This document shows, one piece after another, positions 9,201 through 20,381 of a DNA stretch of 64,000 nt (the first letter of the stretch is position 1; each line of letters starts with the position of its first letter). Origin of the DNA: Caenorhabditis remanei (Eukaryota; Nematoda; Chromadorea; Rhabditida; Rhabditidae); the NCBI RefSeq assembly GCF_010183535.1, contig NC_071329.1, positions 3,782,001 through 3,846,000 of the forward strand. Direction: 5' to 3'. The notes below the pieces were generated by a model that saw only the letters and a list, made by a program, of their open reading frames with translations, was not told the DNA's origin and did not search any database. The position numbers were made by a program, and so were the translations under genes.

Positions 9201-12125
9201 GATTTGGAGAACCAGCAGTAGCTGATGTCTGGAAATTAGTGAAGAGTGAATAAATAGAAAAATGCGTTTTTTTCTGAACAACTTGTGTTTTTCAACAAGT
9301 TGTGTTTTTTCAACAAGTTGTGTTATCTGTTTCAACAATTTGTGTTTCTGTTTCAACAATGTGTGTTTTTGTTGCCACAACTTGTGTTTCAATTTCAACA
9401 ACTTGTGTTTTTGTTTCAACAACTTGTGTTTTTTGTTTCAACAACTTGTGTTTTTTGTTTCAACAACTTGTGTTTTTTGTTTCAACAACTTGTGTTTTTC
9501 AGCAAGTTGTGTTTTTGTTTCAACAAGCCGTGCTTGTGTGTGTTTGCGTTCTCAAAACAACTTGTGTCTTGGCTAAAGTTGAAATCGTGTATTTTGGGAA
9601 TCGTGTGTTTTTTTCAACAAGTTGTGGTTTTCGAACAAAATTGTTTGTGTATGTGTTTTGCGTTCACTTAACAACTTATGCCTTGACTAAAGCGCGTGTT
9701 TTCTTCATATCGCGTATTTTGGGAATCGTGTGTGTTTTTCAACAAGTTGTGTTTCTTCAACAAGTTGTGTTTCTTCAACAACTTGTGTTTTTTCAACAAG
9801 TTGTGTTTTTCAACAAGTTGTGTTTCTTCAACAAGTTGTGTTTTTCAACAACTTGTGTTTTTTCAACAACTTGTGTTTTTGATAATTTGTGTTTTTTCAA
9901 CAAGTTGTTTATTTGCAACAAGTTGTGTTTTTTTTCATTTTTGCGTATGTATGTGTGCAAAAAAACACAATTTGTTGAAAAAACACTAAATGTTTTTTTT
10001 CTACACCTCAACTTCCTCACCAACCAATTCAATTATCTCTGATTGCTCATTTTTCACATTTCCAGAAAACTCAATTTTCTCCAAAAATTTTGTTTAAAAG
10101 TAAACACGACACGCCTCTCACAATCGCGCTCTACCGTAACCAAAGAAAATAGTGTGCGAAATTGAGAGACTCAGAGAAAAAGAGACATTTTTCAAGGGCG
10201 TTTCGGTGGAGCGCAGTTGTAAGAACTTTAAAAAAACTCACTCGAAATTTCCGTATTGAATAAATAAGCGACTAGGAGTGGTATTAATATCATATATCTG
10301 GACACTGCGTAGACTGCATCCGCTACACAATTCGAGACCAGTAATATTCGAAGATTCTGGAAAAGGTGGCCTAGAAAAAGTTAGGCCATGTGAAGAGACT
10401 CACCCTATGAAGAGTGGATGTGGTGGTGATTATGATAATAAATATGATATTGATGGGGAATGCGATGAAACAGAAGAATAATTCGATAAGGTAGATGGTG
10501 AAGTTGGCTGGAAAAAAACACAAGTTGTTGAAACACAAACACAAGTTGTTGAAAAACACAACTTGTTGAAATACAAAACACAAGTTGTTGAAGCAAAAAA
10601 CACAAGTTGTTGATACGGACACACAAGTTGTTGCAAAAACACAAGTTGTTGGTAAAGAAACACAAGTTGTTGAAACAGAAAACACAAGTTGTTGAAGCAA
10701 AAAACACAAGTTGTTGAAACAAAAACACAAGTTGTTGGAACAGAAACACAAGTTGTTGGAACGAAAACACAAGTTGTGGAAACAAAAAACACAAGTTGTT
10801 GCAAAACACACAAAAAAGTTGTTGAAGCAAAAAACACAAGCTGTTGATACGGACACACAACTTGTTGAAATACAAAACACAAGTTGTTGAAACAGAAAAC
10901 ACAAGTTGTTGAAACGAAAACACAAGTTGTTGAAGCAAAAAACACAAGTTGTTGATACGGACACACAAGTTGTTGCAAAAACACAAGTTGTTGGTAAAGA
11001 AACACAAGTTGTTGAAACAGAAAACACAAGTTGTTGAAGCAAAAAACACAAGTTGTTGAAACAAAAACACAAGTTGTTGGAACGAAAACACAAGTTGTTG
11101 GAACGAAAACACAAGTTGTGGAAACAAAAAACACAAGTTGTTGCAAAACACACAAAAAAGTTGTTGAAGCAAAAAACACAAGCTGTTGATACGGACACAC
11201 AACTTGTTGAAATACAAAACACAAGTTGTTGAAACAGAAAACACAAGTTGTTGAAACGAAAACACAAGTTGTTGAAGCAAAAAACACAAGTTGTTGATAC
11301 GGACACACAAGTTGTTGCAAAAACACAAGTTGTTGGTAAAGAAACACAAGTTGTTGAAACAGAAAACACAAGTTGTTGAAGCAAAAAACACAAGTTGTTG
11401 AAACAAAAACACAAGTTGTTGGAACGAAAACACAAGTTGTGGAAACAAAAACCACAAGTTGTTGCAAAACACACAAAAAAGTTGTTGAAGCAAAAAACAC
11501 AAGCTGTTGATACGGACACACAACTTGTTGAAATACAAAACACAAGTTGTTGAAACAGAAAACACAAGTTGTTGGTAAAGAAACACAAGTTGTTGAAACA
11601 GAAAACACAAGTTGTTGAAGCAAAAAACACAAGTTGTTGAAACAAAAACACAAGTTGTTGGAACGAAAACACAAGTTGTGGAAACAAAAACCACAAGTTG
11701 TTGCAAAACACACAAAAAAGTTGTTGAAGCAAAAAACACAAGTTGTTGAAACGGACACACAACTTGTTGAAATACAAAACACAAGTTGTTGAAACAGAAA
11801 ACACAAGTTGTTGAAGCAAAAAACACAAGTTGTTGCAAAACACACAAAAAAGTTGTTGAAACAAAAAACACAAGTTGTTGAAACGGACACACAACTTGTT
11901 GAAATACAAAACACAAGTTGTTGAAACAGAAACACAAGTTGTTGAAGCAAAAAAACACAAGTTGTTGAAACAAAAACACAAGTTGTTGAAACAGAAAACA
12001 CAAGTTGTTGAAGCAAAAAACACAAGTTGTTGAAAAAAACACCAGCACTTACCTGTCGTGACCATTTCATTCAACGAAAAGTTTCCCGTAGTAAATCTAT
12101 TATATTCATGACTCGTAGATGTCAT
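6228..12125 (-). CDS. SRA-superfamily (Sre/Srab/Srb-like) seven-transmembrane chemoreceptor
   Basis: Eight exons join in frame to 375 residues: 12053-12125, 10404-10507, 10242-10356, 8903-9228, 8769-8852, 7474-7645, 6328-6533, 6228-6275 (TAA). The protein has an Asn-rich extracellular N-terminus and TM1 ([19 protein letters not shown]). TM2 carries an LLVSN…ADA motif. TM3 carries the ERSLAS motif, and the stretch [15 protein letters not shown] before TM6 is typical of nematode Sre/Srb/Srab receptors. The C-terminus has [13 protein letters not shown]. The start is ATG 12125, just after an acceptor (TTTTTCAG|ATAAATATAATG). Nematode receptors of this superfamily are expected in sensory neurons. 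The assignment within the superfamily is uncertain. Introns 1, 3, 5 and 6 are about 0.9-1.5 kb of short tandem satellites, whereas introns 2, 4 and 7 are about 50 nt. Confidence 0.82.
6540..7472 (+). repeat. GTGGGCGTGGCTTAA satellite filling intron 6
   Basis: Degenerate tandem copies of AAGTGGGCGTGGCTTAAG and GGGCGGAGCTTA occupy nearly the whole intron 6534-7473 of the chemoreceptor gene. Confidence 0.8.
7670..8765 (+). repeat. ATGGTACATA satellite filling intron 5
   Basis: About 1.1 kb of a ~10 nt unit (GGTACATATGGTAC, with KpnI-like GGTACC variants) occupies intron 7646-8768. Long apparent reading frames such as HMVHMV and WYIWYG are by-products of the repeat. Confidence 0.85.
9262..9960 (+). 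repeat. CAACTTGTGTTTTT satellite in intron 3 (array A)
   Basis: Tandem units such as TTTCAACAACTTGTGTTTT, mixed with CAACAAGTTGTG variants, occupy most of intron 9229-10241. The orientation is mainly opposite to the related array in intron 1. Confidence 0.85.
10115..10225. repeat. ~110 bp palindromic MITE-like repeat (copy 2)
   Basis: It shares ends with the copies at 867-974 and 41954-42062 (GCGCTCTACCG … CGGTGGAGCGCAGTTGTAA). It lies at the exon-3 end of intron 3 of the chemoreceptor gene. Confidence 0.55.
10520..12045 (-). repeat. CACAAGTTGTTGAAAC satellite with 342 bp higher-order repeat in intron 1 (array B)
   Basis: The basic unit is about 21-22 nt (CACAAGTTGTTGAAACAG then AAAA). It is organised in a higher-order repeat. 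The marker GATACGGACACACAAG recurs at 10612, 10954 and 11296 (342 bp apart). A second marker, GATACGGACACACAACTT, recurs at 10846, 11188 and 11509 (342 and 321 bp). The unit has no stop codon in any frame of the minus strand, which explains three overlapping open frames of over 540 codons. The array is intron 1 (10508-12052) of the chemoreceptor gene, not an independent protein. Confidence 0.9.
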
Positions 12126-12519
12126 TATATTTATCTGAAAAACACAAAATTTTCATTCTGAAATCGAGAAAATGAACAAAAAATCGAAAATTTCAGCACC
12201 AAACAAGAATTGGAGCAACAAAAATGAAAAATTCAATCAGATACATATTTTGGAAGAGGAAGAAGGAAAACAATCATGTTGTTCAGTGGTTTGACAACTG
12301 AGAGGGAATGAGATATATTTATAACATTTACATATATGACACATGGTGGGAAATAAGAGGAAAAGAGTCAGAAGACCAAAAAATGTACCCAGTCGAGTAT
12401 GGCATTATGACTCTGTGACCGTTACGCTCCAATGAGAAAAGAACAAAATGACAAAGATGGGAAATGTGTCAAGAGTACACGGGGACTACACAAAATTTCA
12501 GATTTTTTTCTGAAAATTT

Positions 12520-12656
12520 TGAAACGGGCGTAACTCGCTTCAAACTCAATATTATGAGCTGAAAAATATACCAAAATGTAGATCACGACGTGTTCTATGT
12601 CTGTGACCTACTACAGGCCAGAAGGCTATTTGTTATTGCGCCGCGGGCAGGAGTAG
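12520..12656. repeat. half copy of the GGCCCG-type palindrome
   Basis: GGGCGTAACTCGCTTCAAAC, then GAAAAATATACCAAAATGTA and GTGACCTACTAC, match one arm of the ~350 bp palindromic family seen complete at 32653-33011. Confidence 0.6.
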
Positions 12657-12665
12657 AATAATTTT

Positions 12666-13136
12666 TTGGCTCTATTCCAGTTTAGATGTCCTTTAAAAAC
12701 TAGAACGTCCCTTAAAACACTTAAACGTCCTTTAAAATATTTAGACGTCCCAAAAAACGTTTAAACGTCCCATGAAATGTTTAGACGTCCCTTGAAACTC
12801 CAAAATATAGTTGTGAATATTTAAACGTCCCAAAAAACATTTAGTCGTCCCAGACAACGTTTGGACGTCCCAAAAAACATTTAAACGTCCCAAAAAATAT
12901 TTAGACGTCATTTGAACCCTTTCAGTGATCTTTTAGTGTTGAAGGGGCGTCTAAATATTTTTGGGACGTACAAACGTTTTTTGGGACGTTCAAACATTCA
13001 CAACTATATTTGGAATTTTAAGGGACGTCTTAACATTTTAAAGGACGTTTCAAAATAAATAGAGTTTGAAAGGACGTTTAAGTGTTTTGAGGGACGTTCT
13101 AGTTTTTAAAGGACATCTAAACTGGAATAGAGCCAA
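12666..13136. mobile_element. foldback element with GGACGTTTAAACGTCC inner repeats, copy 1
   Basis: The terminal inverted repeats read TTGGCTCTATTCCAGTTTAG and, inverted, CTAAACTGGAATAGAGCCAA. The interior is a run of AAACGTCCCAAAAAA units that switches orientation at about 12940. A second copy lies at 50146-50648 inside an HMG-box gene. Confidence 0.8.
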
Positions 13137-13154
13137 CTTGCCTAGTGCATTTCA

Positions 13155-13380
13155 GATCAGACCTGCAATGAACCCGGTCGGCCCGGGGCTTAGTACAGAA
13201 ATTTGAAATTTTTTCACAAAAAAGTCAAAAATTCGACTACTTTTTTACATATCGATAAAACTCAAGCGTACATAGAGTTTTTGACTATTTCTTATAAAAA
13301 TTTCAAAAATTTTCGAAAATTTTTGAGAAAAAATTGTGCGCATTTTTGACTCCGGGCCGATATTTTGCAAGTCTGGTTTA
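13155..13380. repeat. GGCCCGG-flanked repeat fragment
   Basis: CGGTCGGCCCGGGGC, then an AT-rich segment with ACTTTTTTACATATCGATAA, then CTCCGGGCCGATATTTTGCA. The same arrangement occurs at 51743-52066 and, diverged, at 21255-21850. No gene is seen from 12126 to 13740. Confidence 0.55.
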
Positions 13381-13739
13381 GATTCATATTTCATAGTGCG
13401 ACAAAAAGTATATGTACACTCTCACACAGAATTTTCCTTTCTGTCCATATTGTCTACATATAATTATATTGTTACAGACATCGCAGAGAATTTTTTTTTG
13501 AAACTTCAGAGAAAAAAATTTGGAATTCAAAGAATAATTATTCAAGACTAATTGATGTGTACATGTGGAATTTGTTGTGAACTTTTGGATTTTAAGTTCG
13601 ATTGGAATCGCCGAAGCTTTCTGAATTTCTTGTTTTAAACAAAAGTGATTTCAAATTTTTCAATGTTTATAAAAAAGTCAAGAAAATTCTCAACATTTCG
13701 TCAGTTAAAAACATTTTTTAACCTTAAACCTTGCAGAGT

Positions 13740-15715
13740 TATAAGCATTACCGTCAGGAGAGAGCGCAGACAGTCAGACGCTCTAGCTTCTCTGCGTCTC
13801 TCAAGACGAGGCTCAACTTCAAACGCTTATAACTTTGTAGGGTTAAGTGCTATCAAAAAGTTGTCAACTACAAAAATGTGTAAAATTTTATGCTAATCAT
13901 TTTCATAGTTTAAAGTTTTTCAGTAGCCTTAACCATTATCGAGATAAACCGCTTTGAATGTATTATAGTCAAGCAAGAGAGAGGGAGAGAGCGCAGACAA
14001 TCAGGCACTCTAGCTTCTCTGCGTCTCTCACACAATTTCTAAAATCGAATGGTTATTTTTCTTTAGAAAGAGAAAAGTTGAAAAAATCAGAATTTCAGAA
14101 AAATCCAAAAGTTCAAAACAATTTCCACATGTACACAACAATTATTTTATCCTTTTTCATGAAACTTTTACAGAAAAATGTTCTCTGCGATGTCTGAAAC
14201 AACATAATTATATGTTGACCTTAATCAGAAAGGAAATGAAAAAAAAGTTCCTCGTCAGAAAGGGAAAAGTCTGTGGGAGTGTTCTACTTCAGGTCGCACG
14301 ACTACAAAGAGAAGTTTTGATCTACGATCTACGAGGAAATCTAAAAAAAAAGAAAAAACTGTGGCCTAGAATTTTTGAATAACCTTAAAATAAAATCGAA
14401 AAAAAAAACAGAAAAAAGAAGTTATGTAACTTATCCGCCCGACCATAAAATACCTAAATCACCTGTCCAAATATGTAGATATCAACTTTTTTCATTTTCT
14501 CACCACATGGAAAAAGAACCAAAAAATAAATGAAAACGTGACAAAGCTAGCACATACTTATGCTGGTAGTAGTATGAGAGAGAGAGAAGATTCTAGAATA
14601 ATTGAAATAAGTTTTCAGAAAAAGAAAATGAGATTCAGAAGAATTGATGATGACCTAGAAATATGAGAGGTGGGAAAGTTAGGCCGTTGGGGAGCTAGGT
14701 CATCATATGTCATTGATCACAAAAATTATACATGAGAGTAGCAAAAACTAAAATATTGAGATTGGTGGAAGAGATGGCCTTGATTTTTGGAAATTGCAAA
14801 AGTTAGGTCATGAAAGTTTTCTAGGCCACGGCAATCTATGCCATTTTAAACAGATTGACCGTGAAAACCAGTGTCATAGTAATCCGTCGTGTCTCTAACG
14901 ACGAGAGAGGCGCAGAGAAGCTAGAGCGTCTGACTGTCTGCGCTCTCTCCCACTTCAAACGTTTATAACTTTTGAGCATCAGGAGATGTCAAAAAGGTGT
15001 CAACTAAGAAAATATGTAAAATTTTATGCTCCATAATGTAACAGTTTGAAATTTTTAAATATCATCAATTCTCGCTGAGATAATTTCATATAACCAGAAA
15101 AGAGAGAGAGTAAGAGAGACAGACAGTCAAACCCTCTTGCTTCTCTGTGTCTTTTATCTCTGTTCAAACATGTAAATTTGTTATTTACTAGATTTAAAAA
15201 TAAACGAGTTTTAATCAATTAGAATGAATAGAGACTCAGAGAAGCTAGAGCGTCTGACTGTCTGCGCTGTCTTTCTCTTGGGATATTTTGATTGCGTTTA
15301 TCTGAGCAGAATCTGGTGCAAACCAAAAATTGTTAACTAACAAAATAAAGAGAATAAAATTCTACACATTTTTGTAATTGACAACTTTTTGATAGCACTA
15401 AAGGTTGATGAGATATGAGCATTTCAAGTTTGAACGGTTGAAGAGGGAGAGAGCGCAGACAGTCAGACGCTCTTGCTTCTCTGTGTCTCTCAGAACGGTG
15501 TTCCAACTTTAACCCCTTATAACTTGGTTAAGTGCTATCAAAAATTGTCAACTACAAAAATGTATAAAATTTTACGCTTATCATTTTCATAGTTTAAAAT
15601 TTGCCAGTAGCCTTAACCATTAACGAGATAAACCGCTTTGAATGTAGTCAACCAAATGAGAGAGAGAGAGAGAGACGCTGAAAGTTAGACACTCTAGCTT
15701 CTCTGCGTCTCATAC
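13740..15715. repeat. cluster of AGAGCGCAGACAGTCAGACG repeats in both orientations
   Basis: Seven copies of a ~45 nt motif (AGAGCGCAGACAGTCAGACG then CTCTAGCTTCTCTGCGTC) lie near 13757, 13985, 14897(-), 15093, 15235(-), 15445 and 15655. Most are bracketed by ATCAAAAAGTTGTCAACTAC and its complement, so the cluster is a composite of foldbacks. No gene is recognised. Confidence 0.65.
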
Positions 15716-17365
15716 AGGGTGTGTTGCCTATTAAGATGGTTAGAGAAGTTCTAAAAATAAGCATTCAAAGATTTTTTCCAGACAACAATTATGCATAACT
15801 CGAGTTTCACAAAAAAAAATTGAATTTTTGAAAAATCCCAATAAATTTTTTTTATATCAAAACAGCTGGAAAGAATCATTAAAAGCAATCTATACACTTC
15901 AAATTTCCAAAGCAATGCACACATTTTCTCTAAATAATCGGACTCTGTGATCTACTAAAAACTACGTATTATATGTAGCTACATATAATTGAATTCCTGG
16001 GAAAGAGGTAGATCAAAACATCAAAAAAACGTAGGGAGTTCTCACACCCTCTCTATCACAATTTAATACGTTCGATGGGAAAATGTGAGAGAAATTTTTT
16101 CAACATAAACAAAATCAAAACCGAAACTGAAAAGTGATGTTAGTCAAGTGGAGAAATGTGAATCTTTGCTCAATGTTATTCGGAAGTAAAAGGGTATGTA
16201 ATTTTAGGTTTTTTGAGAAGGAAAACCTTTACATTTCTTAGAAATTGCTAGGAGAATTTGTTCTTTCGAGCAAAACATATTTTGGGATTATTTTTTTTGA
16301 AAAAAAATAATGCGATCTTGCAAACATGCTCAAATCTCACAATTCAGTGTTTTCGTTTTATCAAATTTTGTTATAAACTTGTGGATGTGCGGAAATAAAG
16401 AAGGAAGTAAAGTTTGAAATGAAAAGTTAAATTATTTCCGACAGTGCGATACTGACGGCAATTAGACAAAGTTAATTAGTTGTATTGAAGGTAAAACTAC
16501 AATTCGAGCATTAGAAATCTCTTGTTTGGTATCAGTGGCCCTGAAAAAACAGCTGAATTTGACACACCAAAGTCGGTTGAGTTTCATCCTGTCGGAAATT
16601 ATTTCACTTCCGTCTCTTTTTCCGCACAGCTCTGCAGGACAAGTATTAATCATGTACAATTAATTTCGTGAAATGTTTTACTATTAGATCTGGTACGCAC
16701 CTCTCATAAACGATATCATTACGGTTACTTGCAAACAGCGACATTCTGCCAGAAAATGGACCTTAAATACATCTTTTTTCTAACATCTTCAGTTTTATAC
16801 ATTTCTGATGATGACTCATAAGATAACTACTAGGAATGCAGCCTAATTTACAAAAAAGAAAAACTCACAAGAGATTTCTGATGCCTATAATTTAGATTTC
16901 TACGTACATAGTTGAGGATTTAAAAAATTCTTCTATGTGATTCAGCTATGCACATATGCAGAGATTATTCTGAAAAAATTAAAACTCGTTTTCTCACCAT
17001 GAGAACTTCCTTAATAAAAACCAAATATCTGATAATTCCAAAAAACGCCGTACTGAGAAAAAAGAATGACGACGTCATCCTTGTTGGCATGATGAAGCCC
17101 TCATTATTCTAACTTTAAAAAAAAAATTTCAGATTTCACCTGTTCTCTCGCTCGTTCATTTCACAATTTCTCATTTGAAGTCTGAAAAAAAAGTAGCTGT
17201 TTGATCTGAATTAGATAAACAAGTTCTATTAGACTGATAGGTTTAAAACATCGTGGAATGTAACAATAACAGTTGATTTTTATTGGATTTTATGCATTTT
17301 AAAGCAGAAAATTGTAGAATATCCTGGAATACTGCTCGAGGCTTGAATCTAAATCAATTTTCCAA
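15716..17365. other. no recognisable gene
   Basis: This is AT-rich spacer. Positions 16380-16690 are a diverged relative of the foldback at 39671-40207 (TTATTTCCGACAGTGCGATA, CTGACGG, ACTTCCGTC). Nothing else could be supported. Confidence 0.5.
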
Positions 17366-18030
17366 AAGACCTGGGGTGCCGTTGTTCCAATATAAAGCTC
17401 ATCGCTGGTCCAGCAACCGCTATGGATGCTACGTCCAACAAAATATGACATGTCTTTTTGATTATCGTCGAGTCTATATTCATTTTCTGGTCAACTAAAT
17501 TTCGATCAAATCGAATTTTGATTTACCCGATTATCGTCGATTCTATCGATGATCATAGCGATCGACACGTCACTCTATTGTCAATTCAAAAAGTGAGAAC
17601 AGTGATGAACACACACACAGAAACGCAGATACAGAGACACCCCTCACCCAACCGTCATCCCCCTCTCGCTTTCCCCATTTTTCTTTCAGTATGTACCGAG
17701 AGCGCCGCCCGGAAAAGGTGTTCAACCAACCCTCTCCCTATTTTTATTCAATTCTAATATTTGTTGCTTTTACTTGAAATTTTTCAAGGTTTCGGAGGAT
17801 TTTGAAGGTAAAGAATGAGATTTTTTAATATATCAAAAGCTAAAAAGTTTTTTTGTACTTTTAATGTGTTTCCTCATAAAAAAGTCATTCCTATCATTAG
17901 TTGTATGTAAGTAGACTTGCATCGGGTCAAATTTTAGAAAATAAATATTGCGAAAAATTGTAGTGAAATCCGGGCCAGACGGACCCAAAATTTTGCAAGT
18001 CTGGTTGTAAGAGTAATTTCCAGATACACA
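17366..18030 (+). repeat. segmental duplication, copy 1
   Basis: From AAAGACCTGGGGTGCCGTTG to about 17846 this is nearly identical to 19784-20288. Similarity resumes weakly at GTAAGAGTAATTTCCAGATAC (18008) versus 20353. It carries splice-like signals: CAAAAAG|GTGAGAAC-type at about 17597 and TTTCTTTCAG at about 17690. These are followed by ATG TAC CGA GAG CGC CGC. It may be the 5' part of a duplicated gene, but no protein family was recognised. Confidence 0.6.
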
Positions 18031-18119
18031 GTTTGTGTCCACGCAAACGAGGACCTCTCGACGACTCAATCGCGACGTTCGAGAGCGTGGACGGACCGAC
18101 GATAGCGTGTTGGCTCAAG
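18007..18119 (+). pseudogene. uridine-cytidine kinase-like exon fragment
   Basis: After the acceptor TTTCCAG, one frame reads FVSTQTRTSRRLNRDVRERG then RTDDSVLAQ. This resembles the uridine/cytidine kinase segment 'FVDTDxDxRLxRRxxRDVxERGR..xSVLxQ'. The frame is then lost (TGTTGA stop) and the exon ends at a GTGAAC donor-like site. It is too short and lacks the P-loop. It shares GCGACGTTCGAGAGCGTGGA with the pseudogene at 21183-22245. Confidence 0.6.
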
Positions 18120-18165
18120 TTTGTTGAGGTGAACTTTTATTAGCCAAATTCTTGGCAAATAATTA

Positions 18166-18480
18166 GACTTGCAAACCGGGCCGGCTCGTAACTTGCGTCA
18201 AACTCAATATTATGGGTTGAAAAATATACCAAAATGAAGATCTCGATGAGCTCTATGCCCGTGACCTGCTACGAGCCGGATGGCTATTCGTTAATGTGCC
18301 GCGGGCCGGGAAAAAGTGCCAATAACGCGAAAATGGCCAAAAATCCATTCTAACCCGGCCCGTAGTAGGTCACAGACATAGAACTCGTCGAGATCTACAT
18401 TTTGGTATATTTTTCAGCCCATAATATTGAGTTTAACGCAAGTTACGCGCAGGCCCGTGTCGGCCCGGTTTGCCAGTATG
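18166..18480. repeat. GGCCCG-type ~350 bp palindrome, copy
   Basis: It starts ACTTGCAAACCGGGCC and ends GGCCCGGTTTGCCAGTATG. Internal arms carry AAATATACCAAAATGAAGAT and its mirror. The following 18481-19116 holds no gene I can recognise. Confidence 0.75.
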
Positions 18481-19116
18481 CTAATAATACTTCAATTACA
18501 GCCCGCCTACCGGGCGTATATTGCTCCCTGCGCAAACAAGCTCTGAGCGAACGGACTTCTCGTGGAGAACAACGAGGGACATGTTCTCGGGCCACATGTG
18601 GAGTCCCTTGCTGAGGAGATTCGAGAGGAAATGAAGCGCAGAGGGATTTCACTGTAGACGGATGGCGCAGATACTCGGGATGGTTCAACGGGTGGAACTT
18701 TCCAATGTCATGGGCTCTGGTATGCGGTTCTAATAATGATAATTTATGTTTAATATACTTTTTGAAAAATATCTTCTTTTGTTTTCGTCTTTCAACATTT
18801 CACAATAAATTTTTTGTTGATTCTGAATCTTCGTCCATACTTTTTCCGTGGGAAAAGAGGTACACGACGTCTCTATTATCATAAACAAACATTTGAGTTT
18901 CTCCAAAGAATTCATTCGGCGAGAAATGAAAACTGGTCCAAAAAAAGAGGGAAAAACACAATTTCTTTGGGAGAGAATACTTTATAAAAGAGAAACATAG
19001 AAATCTATTCAATTATTTACATAAAACTACCAACTAGAAATAAGTTTCATCAATCTCATTGTCCTGCTCTTCAAAATCATCGGAATATGAGTCGTTCGAG
19101 TTGATACAATTGAGAA

Positions 19117-19564
19117 GATAAAGAATGCGACACTTGCAGTTTTTAGTTGAAAATGGTCAACTTTGTGACTGTGACACGGCCTACCTGATAGTCTCACAAC
19201 ATTGATTGTTTATGGACTATACAGATCACAAGTAGAGCTTCATTTTTGTAGTTGACAACTTTTTTGTATGAGCCCTGCCTAGCAAGTTATCAATCGTCAA
19301 AGAATTTTCTCGCAATTTTTGCTCTTTTCAGTGCAAAAAGGAGAGATTTTTGAGCTGCATGAATAAACTGCCTGTAACTTCTTAGGAAGTGCGCGTACAA
19401 AAAAGTTGTCAACTACAAACTACAAAAATGAAGCTCTATTTGTGATCTATGCACTCTATAAACAATCAATATTGTGAGACTATCAGGGAGGCCGTGTCAC
19501 GGTCACAAAGTTGACCATTTTCAACTAAAAACTGCAAGATTCGCATTCTTTATGGCCAGTACTG
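19117..19564. mobile_element. Tc1/mariner-like palindromic MITE, copy 2 (left end truncated)
   Basis: The right end CAGTACTG is followed by TA. The arms are the same TTTTTGTAGTTGACAACTT pair. The left terminus stops inside the AAAGAATGCG segment. Confidence 0.7.
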
Positions 19565-19783
19565 TATGTGTCACCATCAATTTCGAAAGATGGATGGAAT
19601 ACAGTGTCCCCAGTCTTTTTGATTGTCTTCCCATTGCCAGTCATCTTATTTCGAAGCCACAATGATTGCAATGAAACCAATAACGATAGGATTTTCAAAG
19701 ATGCTGAAGAGGCGGGCATATGAAATATCATGCTTTTAGATGACTCAGTCAGTTTTAATCTGAAAAATAAGATTTGATGCTTC

Positions 19784-20081
19784 AAAGACCTGCGGTGCCG
19801 TTGTTCTTATATAAAGCTCATCGCTGGTCCTGCAACCGCAATGGATGCTACGTCCAACAAAATATGGCATGACTTTTTGATTATCGTCGAGTCTCGATTC
19901 ATTTTCTGGTCATCATCGACTCAACTAAATTTCGATCGAATCGAATTGATTTTCCTCATTATCGTCGACTCTATCGATGATCATAGCGATCGACACGTCA
20001 CTCTATTGTCTATTCAAAAAGTGAGAACAGTGATGAACACACACAGAAACACAGATACAGAGACACCCCTCACCCGAACCG

Positions 20082-20112
<31 letters not shown>

Positions 20113-20380
20113 TTCCCCATTTTTCAATCAGTATGTATCGAGAGCGCCGCCCGGAAAAGGTGTTCAACCAACCCTCTCCCTATTTTTATTCAATTCTAAT
20201 ATTTGTTGCTTTTACTTGAACATTTTCAAGGTTTCGGAGGATTTTGAAGGTAAAGAATGAGATTTTTTAATATATCAAAAGCTAAAAGGCAATAAAATTC
20301 ACCTGATACTGTTTTTTTGCAGTTCTAATCTTTTTCCTAATAAACCGGACATGTAAGAGTAATTTTCAGATGCACTCTTT
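19784..20380 (+). repeat. segmental duplication, copy 2
   Basis: It is nearly identical to 17366-17846 with small indels. It gains a (TC)n tract at about 20079-20108 that copy 1 lacks. A mariner-like MITE interrupts it at 20382. Confidence 0.65.
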
Positions 20381-20381
20381 A

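Noticed and set aside
9262..10042. 246-codon and other plus-strand frames with FNNLCF repeats
   Set aside because: Same satellite in intron 3, read on the antisense strand of the gene; no start context or splice support.
10278..12050. CRISPR-like appearance of regularly spaced CACAAGTTGTTG repeats
   Set aside because: Spacers are 8-10 nt variants of the same unit, not unique spacers; the DNA is eukaryotic.
10371..12125. Three overlapping open frames of 546-584 codons on the minus strand, rich in NNLCF, QQLVF and STTCV
   Set aside because: They are produced by a stop-free ~21 nt satellite. Only the ends (12053-12125 and 10404-10507) are chemoreceptor exons.
18400..18720. Opposed 70-81 codon frames near a GGCC palindrome
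   Set aside because: They overlap each other and partly the repeat; no family was recognised and no splice signals support them.
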